64,000 nucleotides of DNA from an uncultured Vampirovibrio sp. (lineage in GTDB: Bacteria; Cyanobacteriota; Vampirovibrionia; Gastranaerophilales; Gastranaerophilaceae). Below, piece by piece: positions 42,027 through 51,826 of this stretch (within the stretch, counting starts at the first letter, position 1; each line of letters begins with the position of its first letter). The translations under genes and the position numbers were made by a program. The notes below the pieces were generated by a model, which did not search any database, was not told the origin of the DNA, and worked only from the letters and a program-made list of their open reading frames with translations. The stretch is taken from the NCBI GenBank assembly GCA_910584405.1, contig CAJUAL010000004.1:117810-181809 (forward strand), read 5' to 3'.

Positions 42027-43500
42027 CCGTGATTCGATTATCATCTTTTATTACTACAGGTTTGTCTGTTTGTGCAAGAATATTTTTTACACATTGAGTT
42101 GCATCAAAGTTGTATTTTTTAAGTACTCTTTCAGGCTGGTTAAGTAGTTGGAAGCCGTCGTTGCCTTGTGCACAGTAATCGTTTAAGACTGTTGTGTAGA
42201 ATTTGTTTTCTCTCGGATTATCAATATTTATCGGAACTTTTTTACCTGCTTTGTTTATAAAGTTCATTGATAATAACTTGCCGTTTGTGCTGACGGTGTA
42301 TTCTAGTCCTGAAGTATAGAATATTCCAGGTTTATTTGCGACATTTGTGAATGATTTTGATGCAAGTTTTATTGCGTCAACAATTTCTTTTTCGCTGTAT
42401 TTTACTTTATATAGTTTGTTTTGGAACGGAAGAATATCAGCTAAAATTCTTGAATCTATTTTTCCTTGTTCAAAATATCCCCTGATGTTTGGAGAAGGAA
42501 GGATTGCTATATCGCAGTCCAAATCTTTTTTAATACAGTCAGCGATAAAGTATGCATGAGGGTTTGGTTCGATTAAATCTTTTTTCAACGGAGGCGGTGC
42601 TGATTCTACGTGACCGTAAGTTTCTCTTGCTCCGAAGATTTTGTCAAATACATATTTTATCGGTGCATAGCGTCTGAAATCTCGGGTGTTTCCTACATTA
42701 TTTTGAACTTTTTTAATGATACCGTTTTGGTCAAATTCAAGGTTTAAGATTCCGAAGTTTTTACCGTCGCGTCCTGCCTGGGTGATAATTACGGGTTCTT
42801 TTGTTTGGGAGTAGAATAAGTTTTTACCCTCTTTAACATCTTTGATTAAATCGTGGGAGTGTCCGCCTAAGATTACGTCTATACCTTGTGTTTGGTTTGC
42901 GATAATTTTATCCATTGTGTAACCAAGGTGTGATAATAAAATAATTTTATTTATCCCCTGTTGTTGAAGTTTATTAACTTCGTTTTGAATATCTATAACT
43001 GTATCGCGGGTATTGCTTACGCTTATATCTCTTTGAATTACACCTTTTTTTGAACGTTTGAACAGGTCAATCGGGGAAGTTCCTATAATGCCGTATTTAT
43101 GTCCGTTTCGTTCTTCTATAAGGGAAGGTTTAATTTTGTTGCTCCAGTGGTTTCTCGGGTTAATTTTTACATTGCAGGACAGTAAGTTGTAGTTTACCAG
43201 AGGTAATATCATTCCTGCTCTGTCTTGCATGTCGTATTCATGGTTGCCGACAGCTGAAGCTCTTATGCCCAATACTTTTTGAAACATAACAGCAAGCTGG
43301 TTTGTTTTAAAGTCCTCTCCAATCATTATATCGCCTGATGATAGTTTAAATGTATCAACATCTTTCTTATCTTTATTCATTGCATCAAATACGTTTGCTG
43401 CACTAATGGTACGTTCCATATTGATGGATTTACCATGATAATCATTGATGTAAAATATGCTGGTTTTTATATTGTTTGCTTGGCTGATTGGATTTATCAT
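42019..43500 (-). CDS. 5'-nucleotidase (UshA-like) family protein, 493 aa
   Basis: Metallophosphoesterase ligands in order: INDYHGK, SSGDIMIG, GNHEYDMQ, LSHLGYTMD and GGHSHD. A 5'-nucleotidase C-terminal domain follows: CDIAILPSPNIRGYFEQGKI, DILPFQNKLYKVKYSEKEI, FYTSGLEY. Expected reaction: hydrolysis of nucleotides or nucleotide sugars. No signal peptide, so it is either cytoplasmic or exported by another route, like its longer relative at 31678. Single gene. Confidence 0.88.
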   Translation of the reverse strand: MINPISQANNIKTSIFYINDYHGKSINMERTISAANVFDAMNKDKKDVDTFKLSSGDIMIGEDFKTNQLAVMFQKVLGIRASAVGNHEYDMQDRAGMILPLVNYNLLSCNVKINPRNHWSNKIKPSLIEERNGHKYGIIGTSPIDLFKRSKKGVIQRDISVSNTRDTVIDIQNEVNKLQQQGINKIILLSHLGYTMDKIIANQTQGIDVILGGHSHDLIKDVKEGKNLFYSQTKEPVIITQAGRDGKNFGILNLEFDQNGIIKKVQNNVGNTRDFRRYAPIKYVFDKIFGARETYGHVESAPPPLKKDLIEPNPHAYFIADCIKKDLDCDIAILPSPNIRGYFEQGKIDSRILADILPFQNKLYKVKYSEKEIVDAIKLASKSFTNVANKPGIFYTSGLEYTVSTNGKLLSMNFINKAGKKVPINIDNPRENKFYTTVLNDYCAQGNDGFQLLNQPERVLKKYNFDATQCVKNILAQTDKPVVIKDDNRITVI

Positions 43501-43608
43501 TTATCAATAAGTCCCTTTAGCATGAAAACACATCAAGATTTTTTTTGAGTATTGTTATATACTTTTATTTACAAAAGTTAAAATTGTGTATCGTGCCGAG
43601 CGTAAGTT

Positions 43609-43839
43609 CTAAAACTTCATGATTTGGACCTGCCAGTGTTGTGATAATTTGTCATAAATTTCGTTTACTTTATCTACGACTTCTATTAAAACTATTCCGT
43701 AATTTAAACATTTGTACTCTCCCATAGGGTGAAGTCCAATCCTTGTCCTAATCATACAGCCGTATTCTGTTAAAATATCTTGAAGACGTGAAGCATCTTC
43801 TTTTCTGTTTTCTACTGAAATTCCTATTATAGCGGTCAT
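43609..43839 (-). CDS. TM1266-like (iron-only hydrogenase system regulator) ACT-fold protein
   Basis: ATG 43839 (AAAGGAG 8 nt upstream) is chosen over an upstream ATG at 43878; 76 aa. The sequence IIGISVENRKEDASRLQDILTEYGCMIRTRIGLH matches the small ACT-like family often annotated as iron-only hydrogenase system regulator: an I-x-V-E-N-R start, L-x-E-Y-G, and R-I-G-L-H. No hydrogenase genes are in the window. Role uncertain. Confidence 0.68.
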   Translation of the reverse strand: MTAIIGISVENRKEDASRLQDILTEYGCMIRTRIGLHPMGEYKCLNYGIVLIEVVDKVNEIYDKLSQHWQVQIMKF

Positions 43840-43877
43840 AAATATTTCTCCTTTGTTTATATATTTACCCCCGCTCA

Positions 43878-43907
43878 TAAAAAAATAATACCCTCAACAG
43901 GTATTAT
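43878..43907 (-). terminator. Terminator of the 43935 gene
   Basis: ATAATACC / GGTATTAT stem with a seven-nt loop, followed on the minus strand by seven T. Confidence 0.75.
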
Positions 43908-43934
43908 CTTTTTGTTTAATTTGTTTGATAATCG

Positions 43935-44252
43935 TTATTCTATATCAAGATTATCTTCGGCTTGAAGCTGTTTTTTCTTCATTGTATGCATAACTGCATC
44001 TACTAACAACTCATAAGATTTCATATTTTCAATATTAGGAAATTCTTCTTTGAGTTGGGCTCTGACCATTGCTTCCAGCTCATATTCGTCAGAAAGACTT
44101 TTCAGATTTTCAACACCGCTGATTTCTTCTAAATAATCTGTGGTGCTTTTATCTAATGTGTTTTTATGTGAAAAAGAAAGCCAGCGTAATTTAGGGCTAA
44201 CACTTTCTTTTAGCTTTTGAACCAATTTTAAATTTTTTATACGATCAAACAT
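43935..44252 (-). CDS. Orphan 105-aa protein
   Basis: Not recognised. A basic head (MFDRIKNLKLVQKLKESVSPKLRWLSFSHKN) and a helical acidic remainder (YELEAMVRAQLKEEFPNIENMKSYELLVDAVMHTMKKKQ). No signal peptide. Preceded by GCAATT-N17-TTTAAA (44316-44288). Confidence 0.6.
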   Translation of the reverse strand: MFDRIKNLKLVQKLKESVSPKLRWLSFSHKNTLDKSTTDYLEEISGVENLKSLSDEYELEAMVRAQLKEEFPNIENMKSYELLVDAVMHTMKKKQLQAEDNLDIE

Positions 44253-44287
44253 TGTCCTCTACCTCGACACTTTCTTCTAAGATACAT

Positions 44288-44316
44288 TTTAAAGTATGGT
44301 GAAGAAAATTAATTGC
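44288..44316 (-). promoter_or_regulatory. Shared-type promoter GCAATT-N17-TTTAAA
   Basis: GCAATT (44316-44311), 17 nt, TTTAAA (44293-44288). As in other members of this subtype, TAC precedes the -10 box. Confidence 0.5.
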
Positions 44317-44367
44317 TTTTTTACATTTTGAATGTTACAAAAATTTACAAAAATAGCTGTAACTTAA

Positions 44368-46356
44368 TTATATCTTGCTAAAATCGGTAAGATAATCGTA
44401 TTTATTCTTCAGTAATGTTAACAATGCAATTCTGTTTTTCTTAACATTTTCATCTTTGTCCATGACAAGTACGTCTTCAAAGAATTTAGTAACTGTCGGA
44501 TTTAGTTTTTCCAAAGAGGCAAGGTAAGATGAGTAGTTATCTGTTTCCTTTACCCCTTGGATTTCTTTGTATAAACTGCTTTCAACAGGTTCTTTAAAGA
44601 AGCTTTCGTTAACTTTATCATCGCTTGTTTCTTTAAGTATTCTGATTACACGGTTAGCATTTTCGATTAGTTCAGGTGAATTTAGGTTTTGAACCAAATC
44701 AACGCGTTTTACGTAATCTGCGATATCAACAAGCGGATTTTTCGCTGAACATGCTTCTAATACTTGTTTATTGTATTTGTCAGATAAGAATATAATCATT
44801 CTTTGTACGAAGAACTCATTAACTTCATCTGCGCAATCTCTTTGTAGGGGTAAATATTTAAGACTTTCTTTGATATACTTGTCGATATCGATTTTTAAGC
44901 CTGAATCAAGGATTGTTCTGATAACCCCTAACGCTGCACGACGAACACCTAACGGGTCAGAAGAACCTGTTGGTTTTTTACCTGCTGCAAAAACTGCACA
45001 AACTGTATCGATTTTATCTGCAATACCAACAATTTGACCTTCAATGCCTTTAGCTGTATCTTCTTCAGCGTTTAGCGGAAAGTAATGTTCTTTGATACCT
45101 TGAACTACTTTTTCGTTTTCTCCAGATACTCTTGCATAATCTGCTCCGATAAAGCCTTGAAGTTCGGTAAATTCAAATACAAGGTTTGTTGTCAGGTCTG
45201 CTTTACATAGATTTGCGGTTCTTTTTATATCTTTTGACTCAACTTTTAAATCTTTAGCGATTGAATTTGATAAAGTGATTAGTCGTTGAGTTTTATCAAA
45301 CATTGTTCCCATTCCTTTTTGGAAGGTTACGCCTTTTAGTGATTCTACGTAATCAATTAATGGCTTTTTAGTATCTTCGTTAAAGAAAAATACTGCATCA
45401 TCAAGTCTTGCTTTAATTACGCGAACGTTACCCGCTTTGATGTTTTCAAATTCATCCCCGAGATAGTTTGTCATTGTGATGAATTTGTTAGTTAATTTTC
45501 CGTCTTTGTATAGAGCGAAATATCTTTGGTGAACAGCCATAACCGTTACTGTAACTTCTTCCGGGATATCTAAGTATCTCGGGTCAAATTCACACATTGC
45601 AGGTACCGGATATTCGGTAATAAAGGTTACTTCTTCTAATAAGTCGTCTGTATAATAAGGTTTTGCACCTATTTTAGAAGCTTCTTCTTTCGCTTTTTCT
45701 ACGATAATTTGTTTGCGTTCATTTTGGTCTGCTATTACTTTTACACCTCTCATTATTTCAAGGTAGTTAGCAGGATTATCAATTAGAACTTCTTGTTTAT
45801 CGAATCTATGTCCGCGAGAGTATTTAGAAGACTCTTTGTCAATAATTTTTATTTTAACTTCTTCATTATCTAAGATTGAAACAATCCATTTGATAGGACG
45901 AGAAAATTTAGCTTCATTATATCCCCAGCGCATAAAATGTGCACCTTGAAGTTTCATGAAAATTGAAGGTACATTTTCTTGAAGTAATTCAGAAATTGAT
46001 TTACCTTTTACAACGATTTTTGCGTGAACGTAATTATCTTCTATATATAAATCTTCTTTTGTTAAATTGTTTTTTCTGGCAAAACCTTCGCCTGCTTTTG
46101 TTAAGTTTCCGTTTTCGTCAAATGCAACATTTTTTATAGGACCTTTAACGATTTTTTCTTCATCAGCTGTTTTTGTTTCAAGTCCGTCGATAATTACTGC
46201 TAAACGTCTTGGTGTTGCATAAACTTTGATATCTGAAAATTTAACTTTATTATCGTTTAAAAAGTTTGTAAAATTGTTGTTTAACTGTTCAATCGCTTGC
46301 GGAATAAACTTGTAAGGTAACTCTTCTGTTCCGACTTCTAATAAATATATGCTCAT
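44368..46356 (-). CDS. glyS: Glycyl-tRNA synthetase beta subunit
   Basis: 662 aa. It starts MSIYLLEVGTEELPYKFIPQAIEQL and contains FAKFSRPIKW-type, ARLDDAVFFFNEDTKKPL and KKPTGSSDPLGVRRAALGVIRTI blocks, all hallmarks of the beta chain of the bacterial alpha2-beta2 enzyme, which binds tRNA-Gly. The alpha subunit gene (glyQ), usually adjacent, is absent here. TATAAT at 46397-46392 lies upstream. Monocistronic. Confidence 0.95.
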   Translation of the reverse strand: MSIYLLEVGTEELPYKFIPQAIEQLNNNFTNFLNDNKVKFSDIKVYATPRRLAVIIDGLETKTADEEKIVKGPIKNVAFDENGNLTKAGEGFARKNNLTKEDLYIEDNYVHAKIVVKGKSISELLQENVPSIFMKLQGAHFMRWGYNEAKFSRPIKWIVSILDNEEVKIKIIDKESSKYSRGHRFDKQEVLIDNPANYLEIMRGVKVIADQNERKQIIVEKAKEEASKIGAKPYYTDDLLEEVTFITEYPVPAMCEFDPRYLDIPEEVTVTVMAVHQRYFALYKDGKLTNKFITMTNYLGDEFENIKAGNVRVIKARLDDAVFFFNEDTKKPLIDYVESLKGVTFQKGMGTMFDKTQRLITLSNSIAKDLKVESKDIKRTANLCKADLTTNLVFEFTELQGFIGADYARVSGENEKVVQGIKEHYFPLNAEEDTAKGIEGQIVGIADKIDTVCAVFAAGKKPTGSSDPLGVRRAALGVIRTILDSGLKIDIDKYIKESLKYLPLQRDCADEVNEFFVQRMIIFLSDKYNKQVLEACSAKNPLVDIADYVKRVDLVQNLNSPELIENANRVIRILKETSDDKVNESFFKEPVESSLYKEIQGVKETDNYSSYLASLEKLNPTVTKFFEDVLVMDKDENVKKNRIALLTLLKNKYDYLTDFSKI

Positions 46357-46462
46357 TTCTTATCCTTATATTATGTGTTTTACTGTTAAAATTATAGTAA
46401 AAGCAAAGGGCTATGTAAATAGGGGTTGTTGTAATTATTTTTTATTGCTGTAAAATCTGTGT

Positions 46463-47748
46463 ATGTTAAAAAGATTGTTTGTTATTATTTTTACTTTTTG
46501 TGTTGGAATTTTACCTGTAACGGCAAAGGAAAGTTTTTACGACAATTCGTATTTTAATATTGTAAACGGTCCTTCAACCGAATCTTCTCAGCCGATGCGA
46601 AAGCTTTATGACGGGAACATTTTAATTGGAGTTGGTGAGATTTATAATCCTAAGTCTAATACGGTTACAAAAACAGGTTTAAATAATGAAGATTATAACT
46701 ACGTTACTCAAGTTGTAGGACTTGATGAAAATAACTTTTTAATACTAAGATCTATGAAATTTGATTTGTTTAAAAAATTTCTCGGAATGGTTGATGATTC
46801 TGTGAGATTTAAACGCAGTCAATCAAAAGAAGAATATTATAAGTATTACTTTTTTGCAGAGAAATTAAGTGACCTCAAATCGAATAGACATACAAATATG
46901 AATTATGAACAGCGGACAAAAGTTTTTGAAGAAGAACTGCTTCCGTATATTAAAAGTGATGAAAATCTAAATAAAGAATTTGAAAAATATATAAAAGATT
47001 TTAATGATTTTCAGTACGCACAAGAATATAATCTTACAACAAAAGAGTTAAAAAATACTTCAAAAAGGAATTATAGGCTAAAAATAGGAAATGTGGTAAG
47101 ACTTACAGATGGGCGTGTCTTATTGAATTATTATCCTGTTGTTGATGTTTTAAAATCTACGGCACTTGAAGTTTATGATCCTAAAACAAAAAAGTTTAAC
47201 ATAGTTCAAACTCCTGAAAATTATAGGCTTTATTATCCGATTTTACTTAATGATGGTCGGATGCTTTTTGCTAATGCACAAAAGGACAGAGGTTTTGTTT
47301 TTTATAACCCTGCTAATAATACTTTCACAGAATCAAAGCTTGCAAAGATTTCTTTTGACAACTGGTTGAAATTACGTGACGGTAATATCTTGATTTTTGA
47401 TTATGTTTATTCAAAAGAGCAAAATATTAATCAAACAAATGTTTATATTTATGATCCGATAAATGATATTAAAAAATATATTGGTAATCTTAATATTCCT
47501 AGGACTCATTATGGGGTGATGTTGCTTGCTGAGATAAAGTTTTAGTTTATGAAGGATGTGACCAAAAACGAAGCGGATTTTTTATGGGGTTTGTTAAGGC
47601 AAAACCTGAAATTTATAATCTTAAAACTAATAAATCCGTAGTCTTTGATGATTATGAATTGCCTTTACAAAACTCAATCTGTTTGGATGACGGGCGAATA
47701 ATGTTTTTAGGTGTCGATCGACGGATTAGATTTTTGGTTCTAAAGTAA
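46463..47748 (+). pseudogene. Exported kelch/propeller-like protein, frameshifted near 47535
   Basis: The first 360 codons (to 47545) start with a signal peptide (MLKRLFVIIFTFCVGILPVTA) and continue as beta-propeller-like repeats: LYDGNILIGVGEIYNPKSN, LTDGRVLLNYYPVVDV..LEVYDPKTKKF, LNDGRMLFANAQKD. They stop after GVMLLAEIKF. Shifting frame continues seamlessly: EGCDQKRSGFFMGFVKAKPEIYNLKTNKSVVFDDYEL ... LDDGRIMFLGVDRRIRFLVLK, ending at 47748. One missing base at about 47530-47540 accounts for it; the repaired gene has 428 codons. It may be a real lesion or a sequencing error. Confidence 0.75.
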
Positions 47749-47752
47749 TTAT

Positions 47753-49675
47753 TTATTTTGTAAATACCCAAAAGCCTTTATTATTTGTTGACATTATGAC
47801 TTTTCCTGTTTTTGGCGCTTGATTGTTTTTTTCGGGTTCTTTTGCAATCTTTTTTTTTTGCTTGTCAGAAGTAGCGATTGTAGATTTATCTTTTTTACCG
47901 TCGTTGAATGCGCCTGCCATAAGGGTTGTTGTATAAACAGGGGTTGTATGTGCATAATCAAACAATATAACTCCGTTAGCAAACATTCTGCGGGTTTGGT
48001 AAATTTGTCTGATTAAGTCTTCTGAAGATCCGCCCATAAAGGTTACGAATAATCCTGCAAAAAGGTCTGTTGTCGGAGCTTTTACTCTCATAACATCGTT
48101 CATCATAGAACCGAGCATTCCTGAATCATATGTTAAAAACAGCGGTGTAAATCCGTCGATATAACCTTTAATTGACCATGTTCTCCAATCTTGCTGTTTT
48201 GTAGCCAAGGCTGAAGCTAAATCAGGGAAAATTACCGTACTTATATAAACTTTCTTTTCTTTACCAAGTTTTCCGACTTTTTGAACAAAATTTGTTATTT
48301 TATTTCTTCTGTATTGGTTCCAGTCAAGCCATTGAACATCAGATGTTGTAATGTCAACAGGGTCAACTCCTGATTGCTCCTTAAATTCATTTCTGGCATA
48401 TTCTGTGAATCCCCAGGCGTTTTGTTCATTACCTGCTGAGGCGTTAGGGTATCTTATGTAATCAAGATTAATTCCGTCAGGTTTGTAGGTATCAATAATT
48501 TCTCCGAGAAGTTCCAGTAAAAAGTCTTGAACTTCAGGGTTAGCCGGGTCAATAAAATATCCGTTATGTTCTGATGCTGAGCGTGTCGCTGTCGGCATAT
48601 CAGCATATTTTTTTGTCTTGTTACCCCAATCCGGTCGAACAGATAATATGCTTGATTGAGAATATTCAGGCGGAGTATTTCCTACGTAGAATGATTGAAA
48701 CCAGATATGAACTTTTATATCTCTGTCATGGGCTTCTTTTATCCATACTGCAAGCGGATCAAAGCCTTCAAACATTTCATTTTGAACGGTAAAACCGTAT
48801 TTGTTCATTATTTGGCTTGGGAAGATTGTTTTTCCGTGAAAATATGTTTCTAAAAATATGCTGTTAAATCCGTTTGATTTAATGTTTTCAAGAGTTGAAA
48901 TAATTTGTTCCCGAGAGGTTTCTGTCGGGCGAATCCATAATCCTTTCAGCTCGTTTTTCATAAAAGGAAGCGATGTTTGGATTGCAAGATTTGCAGCATC
49001 TATTGCTTCTTTGCTGTATTGTTGCAAAATCATGCTGTTTTTGGTTTCTGTTTGCGCAATTTGAAGATAGTTTTGCGCTGTTTGAATATGATTTTGCGGA
49101 AGTTGATAGTTATAGTTAGGGTAAGAGTTTTTGTAATAATCTATCATTGAATTAGCTTCGGCAATTTTTGCTTTTGCTTCATAGGTGTAGCTTTCTGATG
49201 TGGTATAGACAGTTATTATGTTGTTTAACTTATCAATGTAAATTTTAGAACCTACAGAAACATTTTGGGTAATCCAGTTTTTTGCAATCCCATGACCGCT
49301 TATTACAATACCGTTTTTCGGGATTGTAGAATCAGCACCGCTTAGTGCCGTAACCGTATTACCTTCAACAATGGCTTCTGTACCAAATTCGTTTGTACCT
49401 GTGTGTATTCCAAAGTTTGGAGTATAAATAACAAGTTTATTGGCTCCTCTTCCTCCCGGGAAATAGCTTGCACTGAAACTCGGGTCTATTGAGTTAATTC
49501 TTGTGGAATTTTGTTTAAAAACAACTTCATCAGGGTTGAGAGCTAATGGTGAAAACGCAGGAAGTGTTATTTCTTCAGGGATAAATTGTACATTATCAAG
49601 CGCGTCAACAGCTCCGCAAGGTATACTTGTGAATATTGTTAATGCTAAAATTGTTAATATACGTCTTATCTTCAT
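47753..49675 (-). CDS. GHL10/YngK-like glycoside hydrolase, exported
   Basis: 640 aa with a signal peptide (ending CGA). The region about 240-560 is a GHL10 (DUF187) TIM barrel: KGLWIRPTETSREQIISTLENIKSNGFNSIFLETYFHG, VHIWFQSFYVGN, KPDGINLDYIRYPN (catalytic-type Asp) and EKKVYISTVIFP. Relatives act on peptidoglycan glycan strands. The N-terminal part (about 60-180) resembles a phosphodiester glycosidase-like beta domain (FGTEAIVEGNTVTALSGADSTIPKNGIVISGHG). Ends 4 nt from the convergent broken gene. Confidence 0.85.
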   Translation of the reverse strand: MKIRRILTILALTIFTSIPCGAVDALDNVQFIPEEITLPAFSPLALNPDEVVFKQNSTRINSIDPSFSASYFPGGRGANKLVIYTPNFGIHTGTNEFGTEAIVEGNTVTALSGADSTIPKNGIVISGHGIAKNWITQNVSVGSKIYIDKLNNIITVYTTSESYTYEAKAKIAEANSMIDYYKNSYPNYNYQLPQNHIQTAQNYLQIAQTETKNSMILQQYSKEAIDAANLAIQTSLPFMKNELKGLWIRPTETSREQIISTLENIKSNGFNSIFLETYFHGKTIFPSQIMNKYGFTVQNEMFEGFDPLAVWIKEAHDRDIKVHIWFQSFYVGNTPPEYSQSSILSVRPDWGNKTKKYADMPTATRSASEHNGYFIDPANPEVQDFLLELLGEIIDTYKPDGINLDYIRYPNASAGNEQNAWGFTEYARNEFKEQSGVDPVDITTSDVQWLDWNQYRRNKITNFVQKVGKLGKEKKVYISTVIFPDLASALATKQQDWRTWSIKGYIDGFTPLFLTYDSGMLGSMMNDVMRVKAPTTDLFAGLFVTFMGGSSEDLIRQIYQTRRMFANGVILFDYAHTTPVYTTTLMAGAFNDGKKDKSTIATSDKQKKKIAKEPEKNNQAPKTGKVIMSTNNKGFWVFTK

Positions 49676-50406
49676 TATTTCCTTTGTTTTGTTTTATTGT
49701 AGTAGCCTGTGTTTTTGTAATTTATACCTTCAATTTCTAAGATTTTTTCAGGTAGAGCCTGGCTGTTTGGGTTTACCAAAAAAGCTTTTTTAAAGTATTG
49801 GTTTGCTCTTAATAAGTCACCCAGTTTTTCGTACATACTTGCCATTCTGATAAGTACGGTAAAATTTTCTTTATATCCGTTTTCAAAGGCTGTGTTATAA
49901 AAATATAATGCCCGCTTGTAATCATTCCTTGTATAATAGTATTCCCCGAAATAATAATTGGTTGCGGCATTTTTCTTATCTATTTTCAATGCTCTGAAAA
50001 AGTATGCTTTCGCGTAGCTGTTTTTGTTTTCGTAATCGTAAACCCTTGCCATTTGGACAATCGGATAAATATCTTTAGGGTCGATTTGATTTAATATAAA
50101 ATACTCACCGCTGGCTTTTTGTAAATAGGTTTTCTTTTCGGATTCATCTATTGAACTTAAAGCTTTTTCAAAATAAAAATCGGCCAACTTTGCTGTTGAC
50201 CCTTTGTCGATTTTTGAATAATCGATAAAAGTGTTTTTGTCATATTTAACTTCACCAAATTCTACGGCTTGCGCTGTATTAACAGATAATATCAGCGCAA
50301 TTAGCTGTAAAATTAAGTATTTATTATAAATCCTGATATGATGGTGTTGTGGTTGTGTTGTGGTGGTAGAATGAGTAATCTTCTGCCGCAGGATCTGTGT
50401 ATACAT
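49675..50406 (-). CDS. Exported TPR-like protein; start uncertain
   Basis: The mature part (VEFGEVKYDKNTFIDYSK...) holds three TPR-like pairs: NSYAKAYFFRALKIDKKNAATNYYFGEYYYTRNDYKRALYFYNTAF and KLGDLLRANQYFKKAFLVNPN. A signal sequence IRIYNKYLILQLIALILSVNTAQA precedes it. The only in-frame ATG (50406) lies 83 nt inside the upstream gene and would add an unlikely 24-residue His/Thr stretch. The real start is probably near 50330, with a non-ATG codon coupled to the upstream stop (50324). Its stop overlaps the next start (49675). Confidence 0.65.
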   Translation of the reverse strand: MYTQILRQKITHSTTTTQPQHHHIRIYNKYLILQLIALILSVNTAQAVEFGEVKYDKNTFIDYSKIDKGSTAKLADFYFEKALSSIDESEKKTYLQKASGEYFILNQIDPKDIYPIVQMARVYDYENKNSYAKAYFFRALKIDKKNAATNYYFGEYYYTRNDYKRALYFYNTAFENGYKENFTVLIRMASMYEKLGDLLRANQYFKKAFLVNPNSQALPEKILEIEGINYKNTGYYNKTKQRK

Positions 50407-50644
50407 AAAGTTTTCTCCAGAATCTTACAAATTTATTTTGTTGTTTGTATGCTTCTTCATCAGGAGTATAATATTCCAAACCGTTAGCTCTTGCTTTTGA
50501 TACGTTTACAATATCAGTAGTTTGAGCTGAGAACCCTTTGTTTTGTAAAACAGCAGGGGATGTTGTCTGGTCAACCGAAATTGCTGCAAACCCTTGAATT
50601 TGAGTAGCTGCTGCAACTATCATTACTAATAATAATTTTTTCAT
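50324..50644 (-). CDS. Small exported protein, 106 aa
   Basis: ATG 50644 (GAGGTG 4 nt upstream) gives MKKLLLVMIVAAATQIQGFAA, a signal peptide. The mature 85 residues end in a basic/aromatic stretch (NKFVRFWRKLYVYTDPAAEDYSFYHHN). No family recognised. First gene of an operon with the TPR-like protein and the GHL10 hydrolase, so it is presumably an envelope component. Confidence 0.68.
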   Translation of the reverse strand: MKKLLLVMIVAAATQIQGFAAISVDQTTSPAVLQNKGFSAQTTDIVNVSKARANGLEYYTPDEEAYKQQNKFVRFWRKLYVYTDPAAEDYSFYHHNTTTTPSYQDL

Positions 50645-50663
50645 AGTCACCTCTTTTTTATAA

Positions 50664-50692
50664 ATTATAGTTTTTTTTTAACAATCTAGCAA
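50664..50692 (-). promoter_or_regulatory. Promoter of the 50644-47753 operon
   Basis: TTGCTA (50692-50687), 17 nt, TATAAT (50669-50664). Confidence 0.6.
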
Positions 50693-50728
50693 TAATATTA
50701 TAATTTGTTTACAAAAAAAGGTCATATA

Positions 50729-51784
50729 TTATTTGTATGATTTTAAGATAACTTCTTCTAATGTATCCAAAAGTTTGTCTTCGGGAACTCTTGCTATAAT
50801 TTCGCCTTTTTTAAATACATAACCTTCTCCGATTCCGCCGGCGATGCCAAAATCTGCATGACGAGCTTCTCCCGGGCCGTTAACTGCACAGCCCATTGTC
50901 GCAATTGTTATGTTTTTATCAAGGTTTTTGAATCGATCTTCAACTTTTTTTGCTAAGTTGATTAAGTCGATTTGAGTTCTTCCGCAGGTTGGGCAGGATA
51001 CAAAATTTACACCGCGTTGGCGTAATTTTAAACTTTTTAATATTTCAAATCCCGCATAAACTTCTTCAACAGGGTTTTCTGTTAATGAAACTCTTATTGT
51101 ATCGCCTATTCCTTCTGCTAAAAGTGTCCCAAGTCCTACGGATGATTTAATCAGCCCGTTTTTAAGTGTTCCTGCTTCTGTCACTCCTAAGTGAAGCGGG
51201 TAATCTACCATATTTGCCATAAGACGGTAGGCTTCTATTGTTGTTAATACATCTGATGATTTTAATGAAATTTTTATTAAATCAAAATCCAAATCTTCAA
51301 GGATTTTAATATGTTTCATAGCGCTTTGTGCCATTTTTTCGGCAAGCGGAATATCTTTTTCCAGAAGTTCTTTTTCTAAAGAACCTGCATTAACTCCGAT
51401 TCTTATCGGAATTTGCTGTTGTTTAGCTAAAGTTACTACTTTTTCAACATTTTCGCGTTTGCCAATATTTCCGGGGTTAAGTCGAAGTGCTGAAATCCCG
51501 TTATTAATACATTGAATTGCAAGCCTGTAATCAAAGTGGATATCTGCAATTAACGGAACAGGTGAAAGTTTTACTAGTTCTTTTATTGCTTCTGCTGCGT
51601 CTTTATTTAGTACTGCAAGTCTTACAAGTTCACAGCCTGCGTCTGCCAGTTCTTTAATTTGTCTGATTGTTTGTTCAATATTTCTAGTGTCTGTGTTGCA
51701 CATTGATTGAACGCTTATCGGGTTATTATTACCGATTTTTACATTTCCTATTGTAATTTCTTTTGATTTTCTTCTTTTTATCAT
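50729..51784 (-). CDS. ispG: 4-hydroxy-3-methylbut-2-enyl diphosphate synthase (IspG/GcpE)
   Basis: 351 aa, the compact bacterial form. It converts MEcPP to HMBPP in the MEP isoprenoid pathway using a 4Fe-4S cluster. TIM-barrel start NPISVQSMCNTDTRN; cluster ligands in FVSCPTCGRTQIDL and ATMGCAVNGPGEARHADFGIAGG. No neighbour of the same pathway. Divergent from the phosphoesterase operon at 51827, 42 nt apart. Confidence 0.96.
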   Translation of the reverse strand: MIKRRKSKEITIGNVKIGNNNPISVQSMCNTDTRNIEQTIRQIKELADAGCELVRLAVLNKDAAEAIKELVKLSPVPLIADIHFDYRLAIQCINNGISALRLNPGNIGKRENVEKVVTLAKQQQIPIRIGVNAGSLEKELLEKDIPLAEKMAQSAMKHIKILEDLDFDLIKISLKSSDVLTTIEAYRLMANMVDYPLHLGVTEAGTLKNGLIKSSVGLGTLLAEGIGDTIRVSLTENPVEEVYAGFEILKSLKLRQRGVNFVSCPTCGRTQIDLINLAKKVEDRFKNLDKNITIATMGCAVNGPGEARHADFGIAGGIGEGYVFKKGEIIARVPEDKLLDTLEEVILKSYK

Positions 51785-51826
51785 ACAATAATTGTATCAC
51801 AAATCACAAAAGGAGAGTGTTAATTT

